Below, piece by piece: positions 16,895 through 26,216 of a stretch of DNA of 64,000 nucleotides (its first letter is position 1; each line of letters begins with the position of its first letter). The notes under the pieces are model-generated. The model had not been told where the DNA came from and did no database searches. It saw nothing but the letters and a program-made list of their open reading frames with translations. Source of the stretch: Thermodesulforhabdaceae bacterium (GTDB lineage: Bacteria > Desulfobacterota > Syntrophobacteria > Syntrophobacterales > Thermodesulforhabdaceae); NCBI GenBank assembly GCA_037482015.1, contig JBBFKT010000006.1, forward strand, positions 62,001 through 126,000. The letters are read 5' to 3'. Made by a program: the position numbers and the translations under genes.

Positions 16895-19615
16895 TTAAAC
16901 TACCTGCCTGAGTATCTTCGGGAGTATCCCACCATGAAAAGCATAGTCAACTTCAACTCCAGTATCAAGACGACATACAACAGAAAATTCTATTTTTCTT
17001 CCTGTTACCGGATGTAAAGCTTCCACCGTAAGAACTGAACCTGGTAGAATCTTTTGGGGATTAGCGTCTTCCGTCGCCTTTGACAAACCTCGAATTGAAT
17101 ATATTTCTTCCCCTGTCAATCCAAGTTTTTCAGCTGATTCTCCTGGCAGAAACTGTAATGGAATAACTCCCATGCCTACAAGGTTACTTCTGTGGATGCG
17201 CTCAAAACTTTCCGCAATAACTGCTTTTACACCGAGAAGCGCCGTGCCTTTGGCTGCCCAGTCTCGACTACTTCCCGTGCCGTATTCTTTTCCTGCTATT
17301 ACAATAAGAGGCATGCTTTCTTTACGATAGCGCTGAGCCGCCTCCCACACCGTTACTACTTCGCCCGTTGGGAAATGGACGGTCCAGCCTCCGGTTTTAT
17401 CCGGAACCAGTTTATTTTTAAGACGAATATTTGCAAAGGTTCCCCGAACCATGACTTCGTGATTTCCACGTCTTGAGCCGTATGAGTTGAAGTCTTTTGG
17501 CAAAACATCCAGATTTTTCAGGTAACTTCCAGCCGGACTGTCTTCAGGTATGGCTCCCGCTGGGGAAATGTGGTCGGTTGTTACAGAATCGCCAAGTAGA
17601 AGCAGAACGCGAGCTCCCTCAATGTCGCAAAGTCCAGGAGGTTCTTTAGTCAGGTTCTCAAGGAAAGAAGGTTTTCGGAGATAGGTGGAGCTTTCATCCC
17701 AGGGAAAAAGGTTTGACGAGAAAGATGGAAGAGCCTCCCAGAGTTCGTTTCCCTGGAATAGTTGGTCTCGAAGGCTGAGATAGTATTCAGGATTATTGGC
17801 TTTGGCGGTTGCTGTGGTTATTTCTTCCTTCGACGGCAGTAAATCTCTTAGAAAAACCGATCGTCCCTCAGGAGAAATTCCAATAGGTTCTTTATCCCAA
17901 TCTATATCGATTCGTCCTGCAAGAGCAAAAGCCACAACCAGAGCTGGTGAAGCGAGAAAGTTGGCTCTTACTGCTGAATGGACTCGTCCTTCAAAGTTCC
18001 TGTTGGCACTAACAACGGCGCAAACAACCAGATTACGGTCCTTAATGGCTTTGAACACTGGTTCTGGAAGGGGACCACTGTTTCCGATGCAGGTAGCGCA
18101 ACCATAGCCTACGATGTGAAATCCGAGTGCTTCGAGGTCTTCCATGAGTCCGAGTTCTGAAAGGTATGCCTCGACAGCTCTGGATCCGGGGGCAAAGCTG
18201 GTCTTTACCCATGGTTTAGGTTTTAAGCCGAAAGCTCGCGCCTTTCGAGCCAAAAGTCCTGCTGCGACGAGAAGCTCAGGGTTTGACGTATTTGTGCAAC
18301 TGGTTATGGATGCAAGGACAACAGAGCCGTGATCAAGTTCTTTGTCGCTGGATGAGGAAAGAATTACGTCTTTTGGAATTTCATACCCTCCATCAGATTT
18401 CGGTTTAGAAAGAATGTCACGGAAAGATGCAGGAAGACTGGAAAGGGGAATCCTGTCTTGAGGCCGCTTCGGTCCGGCAACAGATGGCACAGCTTTAGAG
18501 ATGTCGATTTCTATAAGGCGCTCGAATAATATTTTTTCGGGATCTTTATATCCTCCAAATATTTTCTGAAGCCGACAATAGGTTTCTACAAGTTCAATAA
18601 GCCATGACGGTCTTCCTGTTTCCGCAAGAAATCTCAGAGTTTTTTCATCAACAGGAAAATATCCCATTGTTGCGCCGTATTCAGGAGCCATGTTTGCTAT
18701 GGTTGATCGATCTTGAAAGGTTAGATGATCGCAGGCAGGACCAAAAAATTCCACAATTCTTCCAACTACTCCGTATTTCCTGAGTTCCTCCGTAATGAGA
18801 AGAGCAACATCTGTAGCCGATGAGTTTTCGGGCAGTTTGCCCCTTAGCCTGACTCCAACAACAGGTGGTGTCGGGAAATAGTAAGGTTGTCCTACCATGA
18901 CCGCTTCGGCTTCAATTCCGCCAATACCCCATCCTAAGATCCCCATGCTGTTTACCATGGTGGTATGGGAATCAGTTCCGAATACAGTATCAGGAAAAAC
19001 GGTAGGATTTTTACCGTCTTCCGAAGCTACTACGACTACGGTTGCCAGATGTTCGATGTTTATCTGATGGATGATGCCTTTTCCTGGGGGCACAACGGAA
19101 AAATTTGAAAAAGATGATTGAGCCCATTTAAGGAATTTATATCTTTCGGAATTTCGTTCAAATTCGCGGTCGAGGTTGTTCTTTAAAGCCTCTTTGCAAG
19201 CCCATGAATCTACCTGCAGGGAGTGATCTATTACAAGATGAACAGGAATCATTGGGTTTATGCGAGAGGGATCTCCTCCCCATTGAACCGTCACATCCCG
19301 CATGGCTGCAAGATCCACTACTACGGGTATGCCGGTAAAGTCCTGAAGAAGTAATCTTGCTGGATAAAAGGGCACTTCGCAGGGTTTGTTAGGATTAGAA
19401 TAGGACTGAAGAATTTTATAAATGTCGTCGAAGTTTATTACTGCATCGTTTTGATTTCTTATAAGATTTTCTAGTATGATTTTCCAGGATACTGGATATC
19501 GATCCAGGTCAATACCTGCTGTCTGAGCATAAGCTTCTATGCTGAAGTAATTATGAGATTTTCCATGAAAGCCGAAGGTCCTGATGAGGTTCTCTTTTGA
19601 AAGTTGAAAGGGCAT
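16895..19615 (-). CDS. acnA: Aconitate hydratase A
   Basis: A 906-aa aconitase of the AcnA/IRP type, full length, interconverting citrate and isocitrate in the TCA cycle. The three iron-sulfur cysteines are in SITSCTNTSN (near residue 439) and YGCATCIGNSG (near 505 and 508). The substrate-binding blocks GTDSHTTMVN and, in the swivelling C-terminal domain, AGKEYGTGSSRDWAAKG are intact. With the KorAB oxidoreductase of this window it fits a complete or acetate-oxidising TCA cycle; this is inferred. It is monocistronic, transcribed away from ugd. Confidence 0.96.
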   Translation of the reverse strand: MPFQLSKENLIRTFGFHGKSHNYFSIEAYAQTAGIDLDRYPVSWKIILENLIRNQNDAVINFDDIYKILQSYSNPNKPCEVPFYPARLLLQDFTGIPVVVDLAAMRDVTVQWGGDPSRINPMIPVHLVIDHSLQVDSWACKEALKNNLDREFERNSERYKFLKWAQSSFSNFSVVPPGKGIIHQINIEHLATVVVVASEDGKNPTVFPDTVFGTDSHTTMVNSMGILGWGIGGIEAEAVMVGQPYYFPTPPVVGVRLRGKLPENSSATDVALLITEELRKYGVVGRIVEFFGPACDHLTFQDRSTIANMAPEYGATMGYFPVDEKTLRFLAETGRPSWLIELVETYCRLQKIFGGYKDPEKILFERLIEIDISKAVPSVAGPKRPQDRIPLSSLPASFRDILSKPKSDGGYEIPKDVILSSSSDKELDHGSVVLASITSCTNTSNPELLVAAGLLARKARAFGLKPKPWVKTSFAPGSRAVEAYLSELGLMEDLEALGFHIVGYGCATCIGNSGPLPEPVFKAIKDRNLVVCAVVSANRNFEGRVHSAVRANFLASPALVVAFALAGRIDIDWDKEPIGISPEGRSVFLRDLLPSKEEITTATAKANNPEYYLSLRDQLFQGNELWEALPSFSSNLFPWDESSTYLRKPSFLENLTKEPPGLCDIEGARVLLLLGDSVTTDHISPAGAIPEDSPAGSYLKNLDVLPKDFNSYGSRRGNHEVMVRGTFANIRLKNKLVPDKTGGWTVHFPTGEVVTVWEAAQRYRKESMPLIVIAGKEYGTGSSRDWAAKGTALLGVKAVIAESFERIHRSNLVGMGVIPLQFLPGESAEKLGLTGEEIYSIRGLSKATEDANPQKILPGSVLTVEALHPVTGRKIEFSVVCRLDTGVEVDYAFHGGILPKILRQVV

Positions 19616-19709
19616 TTTTACCTCCTGGTGTTACCTGCACCCATTTCCGCCGTGATTGGTAGTGGGGCGGTGGATGAAGGAATTTTCATAAGCTAAGTTG
19701 ACTATTTTT

Positions 19710-19737
19710 TTGCGAAATATAAGACTTTGCTTATAAA
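19710..19737 (+). promoter_or_regulatory. Candidate promoter for ugd
   Basis: TTGCGA (19710-19715), a 16-nt spacer and TATAAA (19732-19737), about 50 nt before the start codon. Confidence 0.4.
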
Positions 19738-19790
19738 TTAGACCTGACAAAAAGGCAAGAACCCTGAAAAATATGCGGGAGGATTAAAAC

Positions 19791-21140
19791 ATGAAGATAG
19801 CCGTTGTGGGAACGGGGTATGTGGGACTTGTTAGCGGCGCCGGATTTGCTGATTTCGGTCATGAAGTGGTCTGCATTGATAAGGACGTATCCAAAATCGA
19901 AAATCTTAAGGCGGGGAGAATCCCCATTTATGAGCCTGGACTCGATGAAATGGTCGAAAAGAATCGCCGTGCAGGAAGACTTTCTTTCACAACAGATATG
20001 AAGGAAGCTCTTCGAGATGCTCAAGTAGTTTTCATTGCTGTTGGAACTCCCGCTTCACGTAGAGGCGATGGATATGCCGATTTGACATATGTTTACGAGG
20101 TGGCGAAAGAAATAGCTCCCCTGCTTAACGATTACAGGGTAGTTGTTATAAAAAGCACAGTTCCTGTTGGAACAGCCCGTCAGGTGGCGAGAATCATAAA
20201 GGAAACCAATCCTGATGCTAGTTTTGACATGGCAAGCAATCCAGAGTTCTTGCGAGAAGGGGAAGCGATTGAAGATTTTATGAAACCGGATAGGGTTATC
20301 ATTGGAGTGGATAATGCCAGGGCGGAAGAAATTCTAAGGGAAATCTATCGACCGCTTTTACTTGCCGAAATTCCCTTCGTGGTTATGTCAATTGAATCGG
20401 CAGAACTCACAAAATATGCATCTAACGCCTTTTTGGCTACGAAGATCAGCTTCATAAATGAAATTGCCGCTCTGTGTGAAGAAACTGGAGCCAATGTGCT
20501 GGATGTAGCTCTGGGGATGGGGCTTGATGCGAGAATTGGTAAGAGCTTTCTGCAGGCTGGACCTGGTTACGGAGGTTCCTGTTTCCCTAAGGATACTAGA
20601 GCTCTACTCAGGATAGCTCAGGAATATGGGGTTGCCCTCAGGATAGTAGAAGCCGTAGTAGAGATAAACGAAGCTCAAAAAGCCAGAATGGTCAGGAAGA
20701 TCCGACAAGCTCTTGGGGGGTCTGAAGCTGGAAAAACCATAGCCGTTTTGGGACTTACTTTTAAGCCTGATACGGACGACATGAGGGAAGCTCCTTCTCT
20801 TACCATCCTTCCTGCTCTTATAGAGCGAGGGGCAACTATACGGGCTCACGATCCTCAGGGAATGAAGGAAGCGAAAAAGCTCCTTCCAGACCTTGTATAT
20901 TGCTCCGGTCCCTACGAAGCTTGTGAAGGAAGCGATGCTGTGGTGCTACTTACTGAGTGGAGAGAATATCGAGCTCTAGATCTACAGAAGTTGAAAAAAC
21001 TTCTTAAAAAGCCAGTTTTTGTCGATCTTCGCAATGTTTATCGTCGGAAGCAGATGGAAGAAGCTGGTTTTATTTACTACAGCGTGGGGAGAAAGCCTGT
21101 AATTCCAAAAGGAGATTCTCAGGTAGGTGTGTGCAAGTAA
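19791..21140 (+). CDS. ugd: UDP-glucose 6-dehydrogenase
   Basis: A 449-aa cytoplasmic enzyme that oxidises UDP-glucose to UDP-glucuronate with two NAD+. The N-terminal Rossmann motif is GTGYVGLVSGAGFAD. The substrate-site lysine region is SAELTKYASNAFLATKISF, and the catalytic cysteine (Cys264) is in YGGSCFPKD. The C-terminal domain has GLTFKPDTDDMREAPS. It supplies precursors for surface polysaccharide. A related dehydrogenase starts at the far end of the window. It stands alone and is followed by a hairpin. Confidence 0.95.
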   Translation: MKIAVVGTGYVGLVSGAGFADFGHEVVCIDKDVSKIENLKAGRIPIYEPGLDEMVEKNRRAGRLSFTTDMKEALRDAQVVFIAVGTPASRRGDGYADLTYVYEVAKEIAPLLNDYRVVVIKSTVPVGTARQVARIIKETNPDASFDMASNPEFLREGEAIEDFMKPDRVIIGVDNARAEEILREIYRPLLLAEIPFVVMSIESAELTKYASNAFLATKISFINEIAALCEETGANVLDVALGMGLDARIGKSFLQAGPGYGGSCFPKDTRALLRIAQEYGVALRIVEAVVEINEAQKARMVRKIRQALGGSEAGKTIAVLGLTFKPDTDDMREAPSLTILPALIERGATIRAHDPQGMKEAKKLLPDLVYCSGPYEACEGSDAVVLLTEWREYRALDLQKLKKLLKKPVFVDLRNVYRRKQMEEAGFIYYSVGRKPVIPKGDSQVGVCK

Positions 21141-21148
21141 AGAGCATG

Positions 21149-21178
21149 AATCGGGTGCACAGTATTGTGCATCCGATT
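21149..21178 (+). terminator. Terminator-like hairpin after ugd
   Basis: A 13-bp stem, 21149-21161 with 21166-21178, GTAT loop; the single mismatch is a G-U pair on the plus strand. A T-run is absent, so it may stabilise the message instead. Confidence 0.55.
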
Positions 21179-21264
21179 TGGAAAGATGTCTTTATTTTGT
21201 GAAAACTAAAAAATGTTAGGGGATAATCTTCCGTGACAGTTTTTCCGGGTGATAACTCTGGGCC

Positions 21265-22020
21265 TTATTTTGCATATATTCTAAGTATTGTCATAACAGC
21301 CGTTATCAGGGTAAACCCCATGCCTATGAACCACTGGGTAAATGTTAGTCTCTTTTCAAGAGATTCAAATCGTTTCTCCATTGCTTCAAATTTTTTATCA
21401 GAAGCTTCAAATCTGGCTATCATTTCTCTCTGCAAGGCCTCGAATCTTTTCTCGGAAGCTTCGAATCTGGCTACCATTTCTCTTTGCAAAGATTCGAATC
21501 TTTTTTCAGAGGCTTCGAATCTAGCTATCATTTCCCCCTGAATAGCTTCAAATCGTTTCTCCATCGCTTCAAGTTTTTTATCAGAAGCTTCAAATCTGGC
21601 TATCATTTCTCTTTGCAAAGATTCGAATCTTTTTTCAGAGGATTCGAATCTAGCTATCATTTCCCTCTGAAGAGCTTCAAACCTTTTCTCCATTGCTTCG
21701 AATTTTTTATCAGAAGCTTCAAATCTGGCTATCATTTCTCTCTGCAAGGCCTCGAATCTTTTCTCGGAAGCTTCGAATCTGGCTGCCATTTCTCTTTGCA
21801 AAGCTTCGAATCTTTTTTCAGATGATTCAAATCTTGATATTTCTATTTCTCTCAAGGATTTTAGCTCTTCTTCGACTTTTACGATTCTTTCCATCAAAGA
21901 GAATTCTTTTGCCCTCTGTTCGTTTCTGCGAACGAATTCCTCTACTGCTGCTTCGAGGCTTTTCTGAACTATGGCTTTTACAAATTCTTCTATTTCATTT
22001 CTGGAGATAGCTTCTTGCAT
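21265..22020 (-). CDS. Membrane-anchored coiled-coil repeat protein
   Basis: A 251-aa protein. Residues 1-60 are a charged helical head (IEEFVKAIVQKSLEAAVEEF). Residues about 64-225 are a tandem array built on the 18-residue unit RFEASEKRFEALQREMIA; some units carry 7 extra residues (DKKFEAMEKRFEALQREMIA), giving the order 18, 18, 25, 18, 25, 18, 18 and a final partial unit. Eighteen equals a heptad plus a hendecad, so a continuous coiled coil is expected. The last 25 residues (WFIGMGFTLITAVMTILRIY) are one membrane helix. It resembles DUF1640-like coiled-coil proteins of unknown function. Repeat number probably varies between strains. No partner gene is obvious. Confidence 0.75.
   Translation of the reverse strand: MQEAISRNEIEEFVKAIVQKSLEAAVEEFVRRNEQRAKEFSLMERIVKVEEELKSLREIEISRFESSEKRFEALQREMAARFEASEKRFEALQREMIARFEASDKKFEAMEKRFEALQREMIARFESSEKRFESLQREMIARFEASDKKLEAMEKRFEAIQGEMIARFEASEKRFESLQREMVARFEASEKRFEALQREMIARFEASDKKFEAMEKRFESLEKRLTFTQWFIGMGFTLITAVMTILRIYAK
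21340..21830. repeat. In-frame tandem DNA repeats (54 and 75 bp units)
   Basis: The DNA that encodes the coiled coil consists of near-identical units of 54 bp, some extended by 21 bp. Recurrent words are CTATCATTTCTCTCTGCAA and GATTCGAATCTTTTTTCAGA. Unequal crossing-over or slippage could change the copy number without a frameshift, because both unit lengths are multiples of three. Confidence 0.85.
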
Positions 22021-22249
22021 GTCTCAGAACCTTTTTAATATCTTTAAATTTCACGGGTCCGGTTGTAACTTTGCGTTTACGGTTTAGACTTTGTCATTAT
22101 AATCCAGGACAACCAGATTTCTCAAGTTTCTATGGATGCTGGCTGGAAATTTATTTTTGAGCAAAAAGGTCGTGGCATGCTATAGCCTTACCAAAATATG
22201 GTAACCACATGGGTAGTTGTCTTCACAACCTTTTTCTAACAACCTCACC

Positions 22250-22278
22250 TTGCTTTGATGTATTGCAAGTGTTAGAAT
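22250..22278 (+). promoter_or_regulatory. Candidate promoter for rnpB
   Basis: TTGCTT (22250-22255), a 17-nt spacer and TAGAAT (22273-22278, five of six consensus bases). A start about 7 nt further would fall just before the first paired bases of the RNA. The gap 22021-22250 upstream shows no gene. Confidence 0.6.
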
Positions 22279-22291
22279 AAAAGTGGTTTTA

Positions 22292-22727
22292 AGAGGAGAG
22301 CAGGTCGCACGGTCGCTCCGCGAAAACATTGTAGTATTTTTTGCTACAATTGCTTATCGCGGGGAGGAAAGTCCGGGCTCCACAGGGCAAGGTGCTGGGT
22401 AACGCCCAGTCTCGGTGACGGGAGGAAAGTGCCACAGAAAACAGACCGCCCCTCCGCTGTTGTTCTGGTTTGCCAGAACGGCAGAAGGACGGTGGTAAGG
22501 GTGAAACGGTGAGGTAAGAGCTCACCAGACCCGGTGGTGACATCGGGTGCTAGGCAAACCCCACCTGGAGCAAGACCAAATAGGGGAGCGATTGAGGGTG
22601 GCCCGCCCGAAGCTCCCGGGTAGGTCGCTAGATCCCGTCGGTAACGACAGGGACCAGAGAAATGACCGTGCTGTCGGCTGATGAAAAGCCGGCAGACAGA
22701 ACCCGGCTTATAGACCAGCTCTCCTCC
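22292..22727 (+). ncRNA. rnpB: RNase P RNA, bacterial class A
   Basis: This is the catalytic RNA that matures tRNA 5' ends. The universal core is present: GAGGAAAGTCCGGGCTCC near 22364, ACAGGGCAAGGTGCTGGGTAA after it, and the 3' part with AGAGAAATGACCG and ACAGAACCCGGCTTATAG. The ends pair as helix P1 (GAGGAGAGC at 22293 with GCTCTCCTC near 22718-22726). The P3 arm carries an A+T-rich stem-loop, ATTGTAG with CTACAAT (22328-22350), in an otherwise G+C-rich molecule. The ispD gene starts 31 bp after the RNA ends, so they may share a transcript. Confidence 0.95.
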
Positions 22728-22757
22728 TTTCTATTCTATCATAAGGAACAAAAAACC

Positions 22758-23525
22758 ATGGAAAAAGTCGCTGTTATTATTCCCGCCGCGGGTCAAGGCC
22801 TGCGTTTTGGTGGGGATTTGCCAAAACAGTTTGTTCCAGTTATGGGAAAACCTCTTCTTGCTTGGACTCTTCATGCTGTGATTAGCGCCGCTCCTGTTTC
22901 TTCATGCATTGTAGTGCTTCCTAGAGACAATTTTCAACATTACAAGAAAATTCTAGAATCTTCACTTACAGAACTTTTAACATCTTTGACAATTCAAAAG
23001 GGTGATGAAAGGAGAGTTTGTTTCCAAAATGAGCAAGTATCATTTATAACAGTTCCCGGTGGTTCTGAACGGCAGGAAAGTGTATGGGAGGGACTAAAAG
23101 TTATTCCAGACGGTATTGAATGGGTGGCTGTGCATGATGGAGCTCGCCCTCTGGTTTCAAAAGAAGTCTTCCTTCGGGTTTTTGAAAAAGCACGATTGGT
23201 TGGAGCAGCGATAGCAGCTATTCCTGCTAGAGATACGGTAAAGCGGGTAAAAAATTATTCCTATGACTATATCATCAATGAAACTCTTGATAGATCAACT
23301 CTGTGGCTTGCTCAGACTCCTCAGATATTCCGTCGAGATATTATTATCCGAGCCTATGAAGAAGCCTTTTCAACGAACTTTGTTGGCACAGATGATGCAT
23401 CATTGGTTGAAAGGTTAAAGAATCCTGTGGCAATTGTGGAGGGAGACCCTCTTAATATTAAAATTACGTCGAAAGAAGATATGGAGTGGCTTACATGGCA
23501 CCTGCAAAGAAAGAATGCGAAGTAA
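22758..23525 (+). CDS. ispD: 2-C-methyl-D-erythritol 4-phosphate cytidylyltransferase
   Basis: Third enzyme of the non-mevalonate isoprenoid pathway; it makes CDP-methylerythritol from CTP and MEP. The nucleotide-binding start is VAVIIPAAGQGLRFGGDLPKQF; WVAVHDGARPLV carries the metal/CTP site and WLAQTPQIF and TDDASLVE follow, all family landmarks. Although the frame is open from 22662, that part is RNase P RNA. I start at the ATG at 22758 with AAGGA 10 nt upstream, giving 255 aa, slightly above the usual 230. It overlaps ispF by 31 bp. Confidence 0.93.
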   Translation: MEKVAVIIPAAGQGLRFGGDLPKQFVPVMGKPLLAWTLHAVISAAPVSSCIVVLPRDNFQHYKKILESSLTELLTSLTIQKGDERRVCFQNEQVSFITVPGGSERQESVWEGLKVIPDGIEWVAVHDGARPLVSKEVFLRVFEKARLVGAAIAAIPARDTVKRVKNYSYDYIINETLDRSTLWLAQTPQIFRRDIIIRAYEEAFSTNFVGTDDASLVERLKNPVAIVEGDPLNIKITSKEDMEWLTWHLQRKNAK

Positions 23526-24007
23526 GAATCGGGATGGGATACGATGTTCATCCTTTTGTGAAGGATCGCCCTCTTATGCTGGGAGGAATTAAAATTCCTT
23601 CACAATTTGGGCTTGCCGGCCATTCCGATGCTGATGTTCTGCTCCATGCCGTGTGTGACGCACTTCTTGGAGCTGCAGGACTGGGAGACATTGGTCGCCA
23701 CTTCCCTGACTCTGACCCAAAATACAAAGGTATTTCCAGTATGGTGTTACTTCAGAAGGTGCTCGAAATGATTGATCAAGCTGGTTATGCAGTAGGCAAT
23801 ATAGATGTGACTGTTGTGGCTCAAAAACCTCGCATCGCCCCTTATAGAGATCAGATGATCAGAACTATTTCTCAAGCTACCGGCCTCAAGTCAAATCAGA
23901 TCAGCATTAAGGCTACAACCACGGAAGGACTCGGATTTACAGGAAGAGAAGAAGGAATAGCTGTTTATGCTGTGGCTCTCATCTATAAAAAATTTGGTGG
24001 AGATTAG
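23495..24007 (+). CDS. ispF: 2-C-methyl-D-erythritol 2,4-cyclodiphosphate synthase
   Basis: Forms the cyclodiphosphate in the MEP isoprenoid pathway. The signature RIGMGYDVHPF with LMLGGIKIP and LAGHSDADVLLHAVCDALLG holds the zinc ligands (Asp and His of YDVH and the later His). GRHFPDSDPKYKG and TTTEGLGFTGREEG complete the trimer's active site. The start at 23495 has GGAG 8 nt upstream and overlaps the 3' end of ispD, so the two are translated together. Separate ispD and ispF are found here, not the IspDF fusion seen in some proteobacteria. cysS follows after 21 bp. Confidence 0.94.
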   Translation: MAPAKKECEVRIGMGYDVHPFVKDRPLMLGGIKIPSQFGLAGHSDADVLLHAVCDALLGAAGLGDIGRHFPDSDPKYKGISSMVLLQKVLEMIDQAGYAVGNIDVTVVAQKPRIAPYRDQMIRTISQATGLKSNQISIKATTTEGLGFTGREEGIAVYAVALIYKKFGGD

Positions 24008-24028
24008 CATCGGAAAGGAGCAATTCTG

Positions 24029-25654
24029 ATGAGACTTGTAGTTTACAATACTCTTACTAAAACCAAAGAAGAATTTCAGCCTCTTGAACCCGGGAAGGTC
24101 AGAATGTATGTTTGCGGAGTAACCGTTTATGACTATTGCCACATTGGTCATGCCAGAAGCGCTGTGGTATTTGATGTTATCTACCGCTACCTTTCCTTCC
24201 TTGGGTATGAAGTGGTTTACGTAAGAAATTTTACTGATATAGACGATAAAATCATCCGAAGAGCTCAAGAAGAAAATACCGATTATCGCAGCATCGCCGA
24301 ACGTTACATTGCGGCTTTTTACGAGGACATGGATCGCCTTGGAGTGCTTCGTCCAACTGTGGAACCTAAAGCAACAGAACACATTAGCGACATGATAGAG
24401 ATAATTAAAAAGCTTTTCGAGAAAGGCTACGCCTATCAGTCCGGACGAGATGTGTATTTTTCGGTAGAACGCTTTTCGGGTTATGGGAAGCTATCCGGCA
24501 GAAGTCTTGAAGATATGATGGCGGGAGCTAGAGTAGATATAGACGAGCACAAACGTAACCCCTTTGATTTTGTGCTCTGGAAGGGTAGTAAAGAAGGCGA
24601 ACCTGCCTGGGACAGCCCCTGGGGACCAGGACGCCCAGGATGGCATATTGAATGTTCGGCAATGAGCGCAAAATATCTGGGGGAAACCTTTGACATCCAC
24701 GGTGGCGGAAAGGATCTTGTATTCCCGCATCACGAAAACGAAATTGCACAATCAGAAGCTGCCTTTGGTAAGCTTTTTGTGAGATATTGGCTTCATAATG
24801 GTTTTGTGAATATCAACAATGAAAAGATGTCCAAATCTTTGGGCAACTTTTTCACTATTCGTGAGATCTTGGATAAAATCCATACGGAAGTTTTACGCCT
24901 CTTTGTCCTTTCCAAACATTACCGCAGTCCGGTGGATTTTTCTGATGATGCAATTAAAGAATCCGAACGAGGCTTGGAACGGCTTTATATGACTGTTTCC
25001 GAAGCCTTGGTTCGCCTTGGAAAAGAGGGCGACGTTGTCAACCAACCAGGTTTTAAAGTGACACAAGATATGAAGGGAGAAGTGTTTCCTTCACCGAGAG
25101 CGTCTATGCCTTTGCTCCTGGACAAAGATCGTATTGTTGCTCTTTCAAATTCCAAAGCCCACACCAGTATTGATGCTGAACTTTCTGAAAAGGTTTTTTC
25201 ATTTCCAGAAAAATTTCTAGAAGCCATGAACAATGACTTTAACACGGCTCAGGCTGTAGGGCTTATGTTTGACCTACGGAATGCACTTCAGCGATTCCTT
25301 GAAACCTCGGGACGGAAAAAGCTTAAAGGTCCAGCTGCAGAGCTTGTTGAACTGGCTGTCGCTTTTTTAAGAGAAACGGGTTCTATTCTGGGCATTCTTG
25401 AGAGAGCGCCGGAAGAATTTTTACAGGAGCAGAATTTGATTAAATTAAAGTCAACCGGTATGACAGTGGAAGAAGTTGAAGCGTGGATTGCCAGGAGAGC
25501 GGAGGCGCGAAAGGAAAAGAGATTTGATGAAGCGGATCGGATAAGAGCCATGCTTGCTGAAAAGTCTATTCAGCTTGAAGACACGCCTCAGGGCACAAGA
25601 TGGCGTGTGGTGGGTGTAAGCCCTCAAGTAGTAACCCCTAATGAAAAAGTATAG
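24029..25654 (+). CDS. cysS: Cysteinyl-tRNA synthetase
   Basis: A 541-aa class I synthetase that charges tRNA-Cys. HIGH is present as CHIGHARS, and the zinc site includes the cysteine in [13 protein letters not shown], the GWHIECSAM cysteine and the HHENE histidines. KMSKS is exact ([10 protein letters not shown]). The protein is about 60-80 residues longer than the common bacterial form. The extra part lies between the KMSKS domain and the DALR-like helix domain, roughly residues 330-385, rich in Ser, Lys and Asp. It is part of the ispD-ispF-cysS run; its ribosome binding site is AAAGGAG. Confidence 0.95.
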   Translation: MRLVVYNTLTKTKEEFQPLEPGKVRMYVCGVTVYDYCHIGHARSAVVFDVIYRYLSFLGYEVVYVRNFTDIDDKIIRRAQEENTDYRSIAERYIAAFYEDMDRLGVLRPTVEPKATEHISDMIEIIKKLFEKGYAYQSGRDVYFSVERFSGYGKLSGRSLEDMMAGARVDIDEHKRNPFDFVLWKGSKEGEPAWDSPWGPGRPGWHIECSAMSAKYLGETFDIHGGGKDLVFPHHENEIAQSEAAFGKLFVRYWLHNGFVNINNEKMSKSLGNFFTIREILDKIHTEVLRLFVLSKHYRSPVDFSDDAIKESERGLERLYMTVSEALVRLGKEGDVVNQPGFKVTQDMKGEVFPSPRASMPLLLDKDRIVALSNSKAHTSIDAELSEKVFSFPEKFLEAMNNDFNTAQAVGLMFDLRNALQRFLETSGRKKLKGPAAELVELAVAFLRETGSILGILERAPEEFLQEQNLIKLKSTGMTVEEVEAWIARRAEARKEKRFDEADRIRAMLAEKSIQLEDTPQGTRWRVVGVSPQVVTPNEKV

Positions 25655-25710
25655 CAGGACACAGGTATTTGTGCACCTCCACGAAATAATAGGAAAGGGA
25701 GGTCTAAAAC

Positions 25711-26199
25711 ATGGAAGAAAAGGATTTGCTTCGGGAAAAAAACTCTCAGGATGATGCTTTTATTGAAGCAAAGGAAGTTTATATCAAAACTGATAGAACT
25801 CAGGGAAATATGGTTATTCTCAAAGAAACAGAAGACTCGCCCTATTATTTTATGATGTTTGTGGGAGATGCTGAAATTACCGCTATCGCTAAGGAAAAAG
25901 GATTTGTGGAGCCTAAGCGCCCACTTACCCACGATCTTTATCTGTCGATTCTCCATCAGGCTGGTGTGACCTTTGATAAGATAGAAATTTATGACATGCG
26001 AGAAAATACTTTCTACGCTAAAGTTTATGCTCGCATTAATGGTGAAGAAAGGATATTTGACAGTCGCCCGAGCGATGCCGTCGCTTTAGCACTTCATGAA
26101 GGTATTCCCATCATGGTTAACAAAAAACTTCTCCATCGTGAATTGACCCCGGAAGAGATAAAAGCTTACGAAGAGCTTATAAAAATGGTTAAGTTTTAG
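25711..26199 (+). CDS. Bifunctional nuclease family protein (BFN, DUF151)
   Basis: A 162-aa protein of the DUF151/BFN family. The conserved region covers VILKETEDSPYYFMMFVGDAE, the block RPLTHDLYLSIL, and SRPSDAVALALHEGIPIMV. Members described as having mixed RNase and DNase activity gave the name; in most bacteria the function is unproven. It sits 56 bp after cysS and 17 bp before a SUKH-like gene, with a GGGAGG ribosome binding site. Confidence 0.88.
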   Translation: MEEKDLLREKNSQDDAFIEAKEVYIKTDRTQGNMVILKETEDSPYYFMMFVGDAEITAIAKEKGFVEPKRPLTHDLYLSILHQAGVTFDKIEIYDMRENTFYAKVYARINGEERIFDSRPSDAVALALHEGIPIMVNKKLLHRELTPEEIKAYEELIKMVKF

Positions 26200-26216
26200 G
26201 ACAGGAAAATTTTATT

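Noticed and set aside
21340-21830. Regular repeats taken for a CRISPR array
   Set aside because: The units are contiguous 54/75-bp coding repeats without unique spacers, and translate into one coiled coil on the minus strand.
22289-22543. An 84-aa minus-strand frame
   Set aside because: It is antisense to the RNase P RNA core, which explains the sequence conservation.
22662-22757. N-terminal extension of ispD
   Set aside because: The extra 32 codons are the 3' part of RNase P RNA; the family start and ribosome binding site are at 22758.
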